64,000 nucleotides of DNA, from assembly GCA_963719885.1 (NCBI GenBank), contig CAVRDP010000010.1:186001-250000 (forward strand), given 5' to 3'. Both the position numbers and the translations under genes were made by a program. Below the pieces are notes generated by a model. That model was not told the origin of the DNA and ran no database searches. It saw only the letters and a program-made list of their open reading frames with translations. Shown here piece after piece: positions 35,168-45,116 of the stretch; the first letter of the stretch is position 1, and the number at the start of each line of letters is the position of its first letter. The DNA is from JANXQG01 sp963719885. GTDB lineage: Bacteria; Planctomycetota; Planctomycetia; Pirellulales; Thermoguttaceae.

Positions 35168-37965
35168 ATGTCAGTAATCTGCCAGTGCGCGTCATGCAAG
35201 GCGAAGTATCAAGTCGGCGACCAATACGCCGGGCGTACGATCAAATGCCCAAAATGTTCCGCGGCGGTTGTCGTGCCAAGTGGTGCACAGCCCGCAACGC
35301 CGGTTGGTGAGCCCCAGCGGCCGGCCGACCAACACCGGGCAAGCGCGCTGGCGCCCGGTCTGCGCATCCGGCCGCGGATGCCAGCGGGGGCGCGGCAGCC
35401 AAGCCCTCGTCGCCCGGGGGCGCAACCAAGACGGCTTCTTCGGGTTCGTCCAAGGTCGAACTGCCCAAAGCGCGGGCGGTGGGCCGCGTCGAAGATCCGC
35501 CGGCCAGGCCCGCACCCGTTGCCTCCTCCGCGGTGAAAATCGTCAAGGCCGTTGCCCTGGAGCCGGCGGATAGCGCTACAGAGGACCGAGAAATTCGATT
35601 CCATTGGACAGCCTCCAGTACGCTGCCGCTACAGCCGGCGGATAACGCCGCGGACGATCGAGACGCCGACCGTGCGCCGCCGGCCGACGATGGCCTCGGT
35701 TTCCTTGCCGAGGAAGCGGCAGTGCCGCAGCGCCGGGCCGGAGCGAAGGGCGGGACAGGGGCGAAGGGCGGGGCAGGGGCGAAGCCTGGCCCAGCGCCGG
35801 CTGCCGAGGAACAATCGCCTGCCGAGGAGCAATCGCCTGCCGAGGATGCGGGGTACTCGCGCAGCGGGTCGGCGGGCGATCTGGCTTCCATCGTCGGTCT
35901 TGCCGCGCGGTCGCCCAAGGGCGGCGTTCCTGTTCATTTGAAGAAGAAAAAGAAGGGCTTTCCTTCGTGGTTGATACCAACCATCGCCGGCGTGGGCGTG
36001 GCGGCCGTCGTCGTCATCGTCTCGATAATCTACCTGACCTCGAATCCGTCGAAGACCAAGAGCGGCTCGATCACAGCCTTGTCCACGGTGGTCGGCGGCA
36101 AGAATTCGGCCAAGGCGGCGCCGGGGCCGAAGGTTCCCGTACTGACCCTCGATTGGCCCGAAAGCCAGCGTGCCGGCGCGTCGCTCTTCGTCAACGGCGA
36201 GAAGAAGGAATTTCCCCCGACGGGGGCAATCGAGATTCCGCTTCCGCCGTCGAAAGACCAGTATCATTTCCGTCTCCAACGGCCAGGCTTCAAGTCCCAA
36301 GAATTTGCCCGCGTCTTCCAGGAAGACGACAAGCAATCCATTTCCGCTTGGGAACCGGTGGAGCCCAGGGGCCTGGCCTGGGAGCAGGACTTCGACGCCG
36401 CGAAGCAAACGGCGGCCGGCCAGCACAAGAACGTCTTGATCTTGTTCGATGCCTCGGATGTCAAGGAGAGCAGTTACGCTTCCGGCCGGTTCCGGGACGC
36501 GGTCGCCAAACGTAAGGAGTTCCAGGACCGGTCCGAAAAGGAGTTTGTCTGCATCTATATCGATAATCCCAAGAACGCCGAGGCAAAGGAAGAGGTGAAA
36601 GACGCCGGCCGCAACGGGAAACTCACGGAGAAGTTCGGCATCACGGTCTTTCCCACGGTGGTCGTGACCGATCCGAAAGGCCGGCCCTTCGGCGTTCTGG
36701 AAGGTTATAAGATCAACGGGGTCACGGCATTCTTGAAGCTCATGGACAAGTGGGCGGCCGATCGCAAGCAACTGTTCGCCTTGCTCGCCAAGTTCGATGG
36801 CCTGGCCAAGGAGAGTCCGAATCGCGACGTCGCCGGCGAGGTCCTCGATTTCCTGGAAATGAGCAAGCTGGAGCGGTTCTACACCCCCACGATGAAGAAG
36901 GCCACCGCCTGCATGCCCAAGGGCGAAGGCCGTCCGGTAACGAAGGAACTGGCCGACATGTGGATGCGGCGCCTCGAGCTGGCCGCACGGAATCCGGATG
37001 AGGCGAAAAAGGTCGTCGAGGAATTCGACAAATGGAAAAAGACGAGGACCTTCAAAGACAAGGAGATGGGAGCGAAACTTCACCTGGCCACGGCTTTCAT
37101 CCTGGCCCGGCTCGGACCCGACTTCCGCAAACAGGCCGCCGAAAAGTGCAAGGAAGGCCTGGCCCTCCAGCCGCACGACCCCATGGTGCGGGCCTATCTC
37201 CAACAGTTCAGCCGCTACCTCTCCGTGGAACCCGGAAAACCGGTCTTGCTGCCCGTAGGCTCCGGGACGGGCTACTGCATCGCCGAGGGGAATTACCTGC
37301 TGACCAACCACCACGTGATTCGCAATGCAAAGGAGATCAAGGTGCGGCTGAACGCCGAGACCGAGATGAATGCGGCCAAATTGATCGCCGACAACGAAAC
37401 CGAAGACATGGCCATTTTGAAGGTCGAGTTGCCGGGCGACAAGAAACTCGCGCCCATCCCTTTGATGGCCAGAGAGCTGAAGATCGGTGAAGACGTCTGT
37501 GCCCTGGGCTGGCCCGGGGTGATGAGCCAGAATCTCACGCTTACCTTGACCAAAGGTGTCGTGAGCACCCTGCCCGCCGTCGATGACAGCGAGGCTTTCA
37601 TCGTTACCGACTGCACGGTCAATCCGGGCAATAGCGGCGGTCCGCTGTGCAGCTTCGCGGGCGGCGTTGCCGGCATGGTCACGCGCAAGAGTCAAATCAC
37701 TTCCCACCAAAGCAGCTACGGAATGGCGATTCCGGTCGGCCGCTTGCGCAAGTTTCTGACCGAGAAGTTGCCCCACGACGCCCACATGCCGCCCGCGGAA
37801 GGGGCCAAAGGGGCGAACATGAAACTCAGCGACCTTGCCGAGAAGATCGCGCCTTCGGTCGTGTATATCGAGAACATCCAGGAAATACGCACTCAAGCAC
37901 AAGGACAGGGACAAGGACAAGCCCCGGGACAAGCGCAAGAGCCGGAGTCAGAGCCGGGAGAATGA
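35168..37965 (+). CDS. Zinc-ribbon, membrane-anchored thioredoxin-fold/trypsin-like serine protease (one frameshift)
   Basis: About 930 residues. Zinc ribbon at the start (CQCASCKAKYQVGDQYAGRT ... CPKC), a low-complexity Ala/Pro/Gln linker with repeated GAKGGTGAKGG and EEQSPAEEQSP, a membrane segment (LIPTIAGVGVAAVVVIVSII), a PEGA-like part, a thioredoxin-fold region (NVLILFDASDVKES, GITVFPTVVVTDPKGRPFGV) without a CxxC pair, and a C-terminal trypsin-like domain with His (LLTNHHVI), Asp (ETEDMAILK) and Ser (NPGNSGGPL). A one-base shift near 35300-35360 separates the ribbon from the rest and coincides with a hairpin repeat. Probably a periplasmic quality-control or signalling protease. Confidence 0.82.
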
Positions 37966-38151
37966 TCATGGCCTTCCGCTTCAAGCTGAGCTGACGCTGG
38001 CTTTCGTCCTTGCCCCCCACAGGTGGCTCTACTTGACAAAACCGGTTCCTTTCTGTTGGGTAGGGCCGTTTCTGTCGTGGCGCCGGCTGTGATCCACGCG
38101 GAGCGGGCGCGCAGCAAAGGTTTGCCCACAACCCACAACAAGGAGAATTCC

Positions 38152-39780
38152 ATGAGATCTCGGCAACTCGCATTGTTCGTGGCAGTTCCCGTGGCGCTGG
38201 CCCTTTCGGCGGGCGCCTTCGCGCTGGGGGAAGAGAAGAAAGTGGCGGAGAAGACGGGAGCGGAATTGCTGGGGAGCAAAGGGCTCCGCAAGGTCGGCCC
38301 CTTTTTCATTCTCAGCGACGAGGCGGCCCTGAAGAAGAAATTCCGCGAGCTCGATCTGATCCGCAGAAAGGTCACGATCGCCCAGAAGAAAGCCGCCGAG
38401 GTGGAGAAAGTCGTCGAGCAGAAGAAGCAACTCATCAGTCAATGCCTTCAGCAACGGCACGACTTGGAGGTCAAGTTGAACGCGGTGACAGACGTCACAA
38501 CGCACAACCGCATGGTGAATGCGATCAACGAGTTGGGCGACCGCATCGAGATCTTGGAAAAGTCGTTGAAGGAAGATAACGCGGCCAAGACGCTACGGGC
38601 TGCCGCCACGGAAATCACCGAACAGTACGTCGAGGCGATCTTGCAACTGCACAAGCAATGCAAGGAGCTCAAGGCCAAGTACGACGCGCTGGCCGCAGAC
38701 GACCGGGTCAAGGCAGCGATCCAGGAGGTGAACAAAACAGAATCCCCCAGCGGCAAGCTGGGCCCCAGCAGCGAATTCGCCGCACTCGACCAGAATCTGA
38801 AGAAACTGGAAGGAAACGTCGTCTCCGAGACGATCGCCATGCGCCGCGACGACGGCGACATGTGGACCGTGTCGGTGACCTTCAACGGGCAGCACTCCCG
38901 CGACATGACGATCGATACCGGCGCCTCAAGCGTCGTGCTGCCCTACAAGATGGCCACGGAGGTGGGCCTCACGCCTTCCCAGAACGACCCCACGGTCACT
39001 TGCATCCTGGCCGACGGTCACACCGTCAAGTGCAAGATGGTCTATGCCAAGACCGTACGGGTGGGCAAGTTCACCGTGGAACATGTCGAGTGCGGGGTCA
39101 TGCCGGCCGATTGCCTGGAGGCCGGCGCGTTGCTGGGCCAATCTTTCTTGAAACATTTCACCTTCCGCATCGACAATGCCAACGGCAAGCTGATCATGGC
39201 CCAGGTCGGGCAGCCCGGGCGGCGCACGGGGAAGCACCCCGAGCCGGGCAAGACGGAAGAGGCCGGCGAGGACAAGACCAAGATTCCCGAAACCGCGGAG
39301 GCCGACAAAGGCGGTACCGAGCAAATGGTCAAGTTGCTCAAGCTCGACAACGAGAAACCCAGCGACAAGATCGACTACGCCGACAGTGATGGTAAACCCA
39401 TGCAGATGACTCGCAGCAAGTGGGAGACCGTGGAGAACCTCCGCAAGCGGGGCGGCGATCCCGACGAGATGTACAAGATCCCGATGAAGTCGGAAAACCC
39501 CGCAGAGCAGGCGGCTCCTTGGAAGATGTACGTTTGGGGTCCGCTTTCCGTGCTTACCGACGACACCGGCCACGCCCGCTACTTCTCCCTGAGTAAAGAC
39601 AAGGAAAAGTCCCAGGCCAAGAAACCGGCGGAAGGGGAAGCCCCCGCAAAGACCGAAGTGACGCCAGCGACCGCGGAAACCAAGCCGGAAGCGAAAAAGC
39701 CCGACGAAAAGCCGGAGCCGAAAAACTCCGAGAAAAAGCCCCCGCTCAAGGACGACGAGAAAGACGTCTTTGAAAAGTAG
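38152..39780 (+). CDS. Secreted retropepsin-like aspartic protease with coiled coil
   Basis: 542 residues. Signal peptide (LALFVAVPVALALSAGAFAL), a coiled-coil region of about 180 residues rich in K/E/Q, then a single-domain aspartic protease (DMTIDTGASSVVLPYKMA, TCILADGHTVKCKMVYAKTV, GVMPADCLEAGALLGQSFL) with DTGAS as the active-site Asp. A charged C-terminal tail (KPEAKKPDEKPEPKN) ends it. Retropepsin-like domains act as dimers; the coiled coil may supply dimerisation. AAGGAG precedes the ATG at 38152. It follows the trypsin-like gene by 186 bp, suggesting a shared proteolytic role. Confidence 0.88.
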   Translation: MRSRQLALFVAVPVALALSAGAFALGEEKKVAEKTGAELLGSKGLRKVGPFFILSDEAALKKKFRELDLIRRKVTIAQKKAAEVEKVVEQKKQLISQCLQQRHDLEVKLNAVTDVTTHNRMVNAINELGDRIEILEKSLKEDNAAKTLRAAATEITEQYVEAILQLHKQCKELKAKYDALAADDRVKAAIQEVNKTESPSGKLGPSSEFAALDQNLKKLEGNVVSETIAMRRDDGDMWTVSVTFNGQHSRDMTIDTGASSVVLPYKMATEVGLTPSQNDPTVTCILADGHTVKCKMVYAKTVRVGKFTVEHVECGVMPADCLEAGALLGQSFLKHFTFRIDNANGKLIMAQVGQPGRRTGKHPEPGKTEEAGEDKTKIPETAEADKGGTEQMVKLLKLDNEKPSDKIDYADSDGKPMQMTRSKWETVENLRKRGGDPDEMYKIPMKSENPAEQAAPWKMYVWGPLSVLTDDTGHARYFSLSKDKEKSQAKKPAEGEAPAKTEVTPATAETKPEAKKPDEKPEPKNSEKKPPLKDDEKDVFEK

Positions 39781-39869
39781 CAAGCACGTCGGGTTGATCT
39801 TGTGTCGTTTGCCCAATCTTCGTAGTATTCCCCGCGGGATAGTGTCGTCGACCAATCTCGGGGAATCGT

Positions 39870-41117
39870 GTGCAGGCAACCGATAGTACGGTGATTTTCG
39901 TGCGGGCGTGGATCGCCGCGGCGACCGTGCTGGGGGTTTGCGCCTTTGGTTGCCGGCAAGTCGATTCGTGCGGGCCGGGCAGCAGTTCCATGTCTCTAGA
40001 TCGACCGCAAAGTCTGCCGGGCGTGGCCCCGGCAACATCGTCGGCCCGGATCATCGAGGTCTGCCGAGTTCCCACGGAGGAAGCGGGCGAAGGCAATCCC
40101 CCCGGCCCCACCGGCGAGATTGCCGCGGAGATCGCTACCGATGAGATTGTTCCACCCAGTTGTAATCACGGCAAAGGGAGCGGCGCGGCGGCACCTTTCT
40201 CGTGCGGTGATGGTGAGCGATTGCCGCCGAACTTTGGCGATGCCACGAAGGGTTTTGCGGAGTTTGCCAACGAGCCCATCGACCTATCGGCCGGCCAGCC
40301 GCCTTCATCCGCGGGGCTGGGCTCCTGTGTACTCACGGGAAGGGGGCACCCGCTTGCGGGTCGCGGGTCGGCGGAAGACCGCGGTTTCCAGGCGCAGTGC
40401 GGCGCGATCTTTGCAGCGACGCGAGACAACGTCTTTCGCGACTATGCGAACTATTACAGCCGCGACACGCTGATAGAATTCACCGTGATTCTCGCCCCGG
40501 CCGCGGTGTTCGCCAATACCGACTGGGATGCCGACGTCGGCAACTGGTATCAGGAACATATTCGCTCGAATTCCACCAACCGCACCGCCGCCTTCTTCCG
40601 GCCGCTGGGAAACGGCTATTACACGATACCCTTTTATGTTTCCGCCAAGCTCCTGGGCGAATATTTTGACGACTGGCCCGGCATGCCGCTCTTGGGCGAA
40701 TGGGGCGATCGCGCCGTGCGGGCACTCGCGGTGGGCGCTCCACCGCTGCTGGCCGTGCAATACTTGACCGGCGGCGGACGGCCGTCGAGCATCGAGGACA
40801 ATTCGTATTGGAGGCCGTTTCATGCCTCCTACGGGGCCAGCGGCCATGCCTTCATGGGCGCGGTGCCTTTTCTCACTCTGGCCGGCATGACCGACGACCC
40901 GCTGGCCAAGTGTTTCTTCTATGCCTGTTCGCCCTGGACCGGGTTTTCGCGGATCAACGACAATCTCCATTATCTCTCCCAGGTCTGGCTCGGCTGGTGG
41001 ATGGCCTACCTGGCCTGCGATGCCGTCGACAAGACGGAAAAAGCAAAAGGCCCGCTGTTGATTACGCCGCTCTGCACGCCGGAGATGACGGGGATAGGTT
41101 TCATCTATCAGCATTAG
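39870..41117 (+). CDS. PAP2-superfamily lipoprotein-like protein
   Basis: 415 residues, GTG start at 39870. An N-terminal hydrophobic segment ends with a lipobox-like GVCAFGC. The central part is low-complexity and contains GHPLAGRGSAEDRG, encoded by a GGGCACCCGCTTGCGGGTCG-type repeat near 40345. The C-terminal half is PAP2-like: SYGASGHAFMGAVPFLTLAG matches the second motif and SRINDNLHYLSQVWLGW the third, though the final Asp of SRx5Hx3D is Gln here. PAP2 enzymes dephosphorylate lipid phosphates at the membrane; the missing Asp may reduce activity. Confidence 0.78.
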   Translation: MQATDSTVIFVRAWIAAATVLGVCAFGCRQVDSCGPGSSSMSLDRPQSLPGVAPATSSARIIEVCRVPTEEAGEGNPPGPTGEIAAEIATDEIVPPSCNHGKGSGAAAPFSCGDGERLPPNFGDATKGFAEFANEPIDLSAGQPPSSAGLGSCVLTGRGHPLAGRGSAEDRGFQAQCGAIFAATRDNVFRDYANYYSRDTLIEFTVILAPAAVFANTDWDADVGNWYQEHIRSNSTNRTAAFFRPLGNGYYTIPFYVSAKLLGEYFDDWPGMPLLGEWGDRAVRALAVGAPPLLAVQYLTGGGRPSSIEDNSYWRPFHASYGASGHAFMGAVPFLTLAGMTDDPLAKCFFYACSPWTGFSRINDNLHYLSQVWLGWWMAYLACDAVDKTEKAKGPLLITPLCTPEMTGIGFIYQH

Positions 41118-41118
41118 G

Positions 41119-41270
41119 GACGATGAGGGATGAGGGATGAGAGATCGAAAGATGATAGATCCGAAGAAGAGAACAACCGTCAAGCTATCTGCCAGACTCG
41201 CTGATCCCTCATCCCTTATCTCTGATCCTTTATCCTTCATCCCTCATCCCTCATCCTTTCCCCATCCCGA
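41119..41270. repeat. Inverted array of GATGAGG/CCTCATC units
   Basis: The left arm (41122-41161) is built of GATGAGG-type units, the right arm (41212-41270) of their complement CCTCATC/CCTTATC/CCTTCATC. Together they form a long imperfect hairpin that overlaps the predicted start of the methyltransferase gene. A shorter copy of the same type lies inside imuB at 46443-46516. Confidence 0.8.
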
Positions 41271-42195
41271 CTCCATCTACACCGCCGACTGGAAACGGCG
41301 GATCCGGGACTATTTTTCCCACGGTGCGCAATTTTCCGCGGCCGCCGGATATTGGGCCTTCGACTTCGAGCGGCAGTGGGCCAAGCATCGCCGGGCCGTG
41401 GCCCGGGAGTTGATGCTGGTCGAACGTCTTGGGCATTGGATGCCCTCGACCATGACCACGACCACGACCATGGGTACATGGTGCCCGACATGGTGCCCGG
41501 GCCGTCGCGTGCTGGTAATGGGCAGTTGGCTGGGCGCCGAGGCCATCGCCTACGCGCTCTGCGGCGCCGAGGTCACGGCCATCGATCTCGACGAAGAGGC
41601 CCTGCATCTTTCGGCCGAGTTGGCCGCCCGCTATGGCACGTCGATCCGCACGGCGGCGATGGACGCCAGTGCGACGACGTTGCCCGCCGGTCATTTCGAT
41701 CTGGTGAGTTGTTCGCAGGTGTTGGAGCATCTTCCGCCCGGCAGACAGCCGGCGCTCTTGGCCGAGATGTGGCGTTTATGCCGTCCGGGCGGCCTGCTCT
41801 GGCTGGACACGCCGAATCAGCTTGCCCTCTGCGATCAACACGACACGGGCCTGTATTTTGCCCACTGGCTGCCGCGGGCGCTGAAGACCCGCCTGGCCCG
41901 TTGGCTGCGTCGCGACGTGCCCACGCGCGAGCCGGGCTTCGGCTTTCAAGTGGTGGGGCTGCACTTCTATCTTTCTTACTTCGCTCTGATGCGGATCCTT
42001 CGCCGTCTGGGGCCGTTGGAGGTTCTATCGCGGTATCGCGGCTATGCCGACGTTGCGCACTACGCCGCCGCCCGCCGCCGTGAAGGCCGCGCAGGCCCGT
42101 TGTTTCCGCTGAAGCTGGCGGTCCTGCGGGCAGTCATGCAAGTGTGGGACTTCAACTGGATGAATGATATTCGGTTGGTGATCCGCAAGAAGTAG
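41137..42195 (+). CDS. SAM-dependent methyltransferase with repeat-derived insertions
   Basis: 352 residues in one intact frame. The first 45 residues (LADPSSLISDPLSFIPHPSSF) come from the GATGAGG hairpin array, so the original start is uncertain and may be near HPDSIYTADWKRRI. The Rossmann core is GRRVLVMGSWLGAEAIAYAL, VTAIDLDEEALHLSAELAA, DLVSCSQVLEHLPPGRQPAL, CRPGGLLWLDTPNQ. Directly before the SAM loop, 18 residues (TMTTTTTMGTWCPTWCPG) are encoded by a second repeat at 41448-41503. It is a UbiE/COQ5-like class I methyltransferase; target unknown. Whether it still folds with the insert is unclear. Confidence 0.8.
   Translation: MRDRKMIDPKKRTTVKLSARLADPSSLISDPLSFIPHPSSFPHPDSIYTADWKRRIRDYFSHGAQFSAAAGYWAFDFERQWAKHRRAVARELMLVERLGHWMPSTMTTTTTMGTWCPTWCPGRRVLVMGSWLGAEAIAYALCGAEVTAIDLDEEALHLSAELAARYGTSIRTAAMDASATTLPAGHFDLVSCSQVLEHLPPGRQPALLAEMWRLCRPGGLLWLDTPNQLALCDQHDTGLYFAHWLPRALKTRLARWLRRDVPTREPGFGFQVVGLHFYLSYFALMRILRRLGPLEVLSRYRGYADVAHYAAARRREGRAGPLFPLKLAVLRAVMQVWDFNWMNDIRLVIRKK
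41448..41503. repeat. GGGCACCATGTACCCATGGT-family repeat inside the methyltransferase gene
   Basis: Reads CGACCATG(ACCACG)n, then ACCATGGGTACATGGTGCCC and a second ATGGTGCCCG. Related copies lie at 45171-45217, 46107-46141, 47339-47371, 49070-49098, 55132-55176 and 56159-56229. Here it is in frame and open. Confidence 0.9.
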
Positions 42196-42294
42196 CACGC
42201 CCGCAAAGCCGTTCTCGGCCGCTTTTAGTGTACTTGCCCGTGCTACTGTGGTAGAATTGAAGGCGTGAAGTCTACGCATTGAAGGGGAATCAGA

Positions 42295-42510
42295 ATGTTG
42301 CTCGAAGCAGAAGCCGTTTATGAGAACGGCGTATTGAAGCTTGACAAACCGTTGCCGCTGGACGAGCACGAGCACGTAACGGTGCGAATCCAACCGCGGG
42401 TCAGTCGGATGTCGCAGGAGGAGTGGGAGGCGATCGTCCTGTCCACGGCGGGAAAATGGGAAGGGGAGTTCGAGCGGCCGGAGCAAGGCGATTGGTGGAA
42501 ACCACGATAG
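42295..42510 (+). CDS. DUF104-type small protein (AF2212-like antitoxin family)
   Basis: 71 residues. Starts LLEAEAVYENGVLKLDKPLP, the DUF104 pattern, with LDEHEHVTVRIQPR completing the beta domain, then a C-terminal helix (SQEEWEAIVLSTAGKW). DUF104 proteins are often antitoxins paired with PIN-domain toxins. No PIN gene follows; the next ORF is a different family, so this is an orphan or another kind of small regulator. GGGGAAT, a weak site, precedes the ATG. Confidence 0.75.
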   Translation: MLLEAEAVYENGVLKLDKPLPLDEHEHVTVRIQPRVSRMSQEEWEAIVLSTAGKWEGEFERPEQGDWWKPR

Positions 42511-42527
42511 CCGCCAAGAGAAGAGCG

Positions 42528-42935
42528 ATGTTCCTTTTGTACGAAGCTGAGTCTGACCTGAGCACCCGCGAAGCCGTCGACGCCCTGGCCGCCATTGTCT
42601 CCCGTGGTCGCTGGTTTCGTACTCCCAAAACCCCGTTCGTTGGCAAGGTCTCTGAAACCGGATTTCATGTCGCTCGTGTCGTTCGTGGCCGAGACTCATT
42701 CAACCCAATGCTCTATGGCCGCTTTGCGCGTTCCGCCAACGTCACCCGCGTTAGAGTCGTTATGACGTTGCATCCCATCATCTGGGCTCTCCTGATCGCT
42801 TGGTCGGTCTTTCTTGTTCGTCAAATCGTCATCCGCGGCAATTCGGAACCCTTGGGTTGGATCTTCGTACTGTTTCCTTGGGTTCTCGCTGTCCCGTTCT
42901 TCTTCGACGGGTGCGCCGCAGCAAAGCTGTGCTAA
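42528..42935 (+). CDS. Hypothetical protein with two membrane segments
   Basis: 135 residues beginning MFLLYEAESDLSTREAVDAL. It has a soluble part with VARVVRGRDSFNPMLYGRF and two C-terminal hydrophobic segments (IIWALLIAWSVFLVRQIVI, WIFVLFPWVLAVPFFF). Similar FNPMLYGRF-type proteins with C-terminal membrane segments are familiar from planctomycetes, but no function is known. The open frame extends upstream over the DUF104 gene, but the ATG at 42528 with AAGAG before it fits the gene start, 17 bp after DUF104. Confidence 0.65.
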   Translation: MFLLYEAESDLSTREAVDALAAIVSRGRWFRTPKTPFVGKVSETGFHVARVVRGRDSFNPMLYGRFARSANVTRVRVVMTLHPIIWALLIAWSVFLVRQIVIRGNSEPLGWIFVLFPWVLAVPFFFDGCAAAKLC

Positions 42936-43128
42936 AGCAGTGCCTCAGCTTGCGCGACCAGGAGTAGCCTCGGCGGCTAACCAGCGCTGGCAGCGGACCG
43001 GTCGCACGAATGACAGTTAAGGCACTCGTTAATTGAGCTGCATCTCGTTCATCGAAGAACTCCTGGAGAACATTATAGCAGTCAGGCAGCGATGAGCCAA
43101 AGGGCAAGAACCTCAACCGTCCAAGACT

Positions 43129-43136
43129 GCCCTCAT
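43129..43136. repeat. Target-site duplication, left copy (GCCCTCAT)
   Basis: GCCCTCAT occurs directly left of the second IS and again at 44601-44608 directly right of it. Confidence 0.92.
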
Positions 43137-44600
43137 GGGTGCTCGCATAAGATGATGTTACGCGGGGAGTGTGGGGCAGCCATATTGGTCGAGGTTTCGC
43201 CAGAACTCTTCCCAGCGGCCTGTGGTGAGTCGCAGCGCACGTATCGACAATACGGCGAGAGCGCCGTCGTCCTTCCAACGCGAACCCGATTTGCATAAGC
43301 GGTGCTTGATCAAGGTCTTGCATGCCGCTTCCGTCACGCCGCTGCCGATCGGCCAGTTCCGCTGCACCGAATAAGAGTATTTCATCCGTTCCTTCTGGTT
43401 TTGGAGGTAGGTGATCGTCGCCAGGACCGCCTTCGCATCTTCCGCGTTTTTCAGCGGCGTCGTGGAAAGAAATTCATCCAGGACCGAAAGCAAACGACTC
43501 ACCGCTCCCTGCTTGTGCTTCAATTGATGAAGCTGGTTTTCCAGCCACGCTTCTCTTTCTGCTTTCTTTTTCGCTCCCTTGAACACCACCATCGCCGCCT
43601 TGCCCACGTACTCGCTGGCATGGTAAAAGTCCAATGTCTGGTGGTCCGTCAACGGTTTCAGGTAGCTCCAGTTGTCTGCCGCGCCGTCGCCCAGACCGAT
43701 ATACGGCACGTTCGGATAGGCATTCTTCACGCGCTCCACCTCGCGTTGGAATTTCGCGTGGAACTTTTCTTTCCCGTACTCTGGGGTTGCGCCTGCGTAA
43801 ATCGTATGCAGGCGTTCCCCTTGGGCGTCGTAAAACGCGATCGTTCCCGTCATCGCCACCCGCCACCCGTCCTCTTGCAAAAGCATGCATGTTCCATCAA
43901 CGCCGATCGCGATGGAGGCACACGGATGCTCGAACTGTGGCAATGCGTAGCTCCAGGTCTCTTCTTTCGCAACGGCATAGGCACCGACGATGTCGCCCAG
44001 CGACTTGACGTATCGCTTGGAAATCTTTCGATGCTGGCATTCCAATAAATCGGCGACAACCGCATCGGCTCCGGCTTCCGCGTATTTGTAGGAGACCAAC
44101 TTGGCAAATCTCGGCGTGGCGTTGAGAACCAATCGGGCACTCTCTTCGAGCGGGCAGAACGTTTTGCCCCCTTCGGACGTTTGATAGACATGCCGAAGCA
44201 CGGAGACGCTGCCGTAAGGCGTTTCGTAATCTTGAGCGAACTGCCCCTTGCTGGTCATGCGGACCGAACCGAGTTGGATGGGACTTCCATCGGTATCGAA
44301 CCGCTCGAGATTCTTTTCGGTGGCCAGCAGGCCGACTTCGTTAAGCGCATCCTGGATCGCTTCTTCGGCCCGAAGCATGGAGCCGGTCAGCGGCAAGGTG
44401 ACCTCGATGGTGATGGAATTATGAGCTTGGCGAGTGATTTGTGCGGTCATGTCATTTCCTCCGTGAAAAGTCCCGCGACGACAACTTTGTCTGGGCGACG
44501 GCACCGATACTTGGTAAACTATCCGAGTATCCTTCGGATTCCAGGACGGAAGCATAACCTATTCATCGACGTTTGTCTACATCATTTTATGCGAGCACCC
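43137..44600 (-). mobile_element. ISKra4-family-like insertion sequence, 1464 bp
   Basis: Ends are 20-of-21 matching inverted repeats, GGGTGCTCGCATAA(G/A)ATGATG, at 43137-43157 and 44580-44600. It is flanked by perfect 8-bp duplications and carries one intact transposase. It is inserted six codons from the 3' end of a helix-turn-helix gene. Confidence 0.95.
43158..44450 (-). CDS. ISKra4-family-like transposase
   Basis: 430 residues from the ATG at 44450. Catalytic-core candidates are SIAIGVDGTCMLLQEDGWRV (first Asp), IGLGDGAADNWSYLKPLTDH with TLDFYHASEYVGKAAMVVF (second Asp), and the C-terminal NWPIGSGVTEAACKTLIKHR with KSGSRWKDDGALAVLSIRA, the ISKra4-type ending with the last Glu. GGAGG... 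lies just before the start (minus strand, near 44457). The N-terminal part has CxxEE (FCPLEESARL). It differs strongly from the transposase at 9957-11540 and belongs to another branch. Confidence 0.93.
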   Translation of the reverse strand: MTAQITRQAHNSITIEVTLPLTGSMLRAEEAIQDALNEVGLLATEKNLERFDTDGSPIQLGSVRMTSKGQFAQDYETPYGSVSVLRHVYQTSEGGKTFCPLEESARLVLNATPRFAKLVSYKYAEAGADAVVADLLECQHRKISKRYVKSLGDIVGAYAVAKEETWSYALPQFEHPCASIAIGVDGTCMLLQEDGWRVAMTGTIAFYDAQGERLHTIYAGATPEYGKEKFHAKFQREVERVKNAYPNVPYIGLGDGAADNWSYLKPLTDHQTLDFYHASEYVGKAAMVVFKGAKKKAEREAWLENQLHQLKHKQGAVSRLLSVLDEFLSTTPLKNAEDAKAVLATITYLQNQKERMKYSYSVQRNWPIGSGVTEAACKTLIKHRLCKSGSRWKDDGALAVLSIRALRLTTGRWEEFWRNLDQYGCPTLPA

Positions 44601-45028
44601 GCCCTCATGACGCGCATTTTGTGGTTGCCTTCCCGTGCCGTCGCTTTTATCTCGGCTTCCACCGCGAGTTCCGCAGGGTCGTCGGAGCCGATCCGACTGG
44701 GAGCGAAGAGCTGCAAACGTTTCAAGACTTCCAAGGCGGCTTTCACGTTGCCTTGGTCGATCGCCTTTTCCAGGCACTCGGCGGCCTTGGCCGCAAGCCG
44801 CTCCAGATTGCCGAAAGCGGTGCGGCGGATCTCGCGACGGCCACGGTTCAACTCCGCCTGGAAAGCAAAGTCGTCTTTCAGCCAGCGGTGAACGGTGGCC
44901 CGACTGACGCCGGCCGCCGCAGCGGCATCGGAAACCGTTTTCCCGGCCAGCATCGCTTCCACGGTGGCCGCTTGGGCCGGCGAAATGCTGTCCAGTGTCT
45001 CATTTTGTCTCATTTTGTCGCATTGCAT
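44601..45028 (-). pseudogene. Helix-turn-helix protein, 3' end displaced by an IS
   Basis: From the ATG at 45028 (AAGGAG eight bases before): a short leader, then SPAQAATVEAMLAGKTVSDA and AAAAGVSRATVHRWLKDDFA, a clear homeodomain-like HTH resembling phage terminase-small-subunit/transposase N-termini, then helices (AFGNLERLAAKAAECLEKAI). The IS enters at the codons for MRA; the original last codons VLDG-stop lie at 43113-43128, so the intact protein was 147 residues. The IS-borne frame adds only a few residues (GARIK), so a nearly full-length protein may still be made. It may be a DNA-binding regulator. Confidence 0.75.
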
Positions 45029-45116
45029 GGGGAAATCTCCTTCCGGTGTGGGGTTTGGGCTTTGCCATGGCGGCCCTTGGACGCCAAGGGAACGGTTCCA
45101 CGAAGCCACGCCGGAT

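Noticed and set aside
42295..42935. Toxin-antitoxin pair (DUF104 with the next ORF as toxin)
   Set aside because: The second protein has membrane segments and lacks PIN-domain acidic residues, so it does not look like the usual DUF104 partner.
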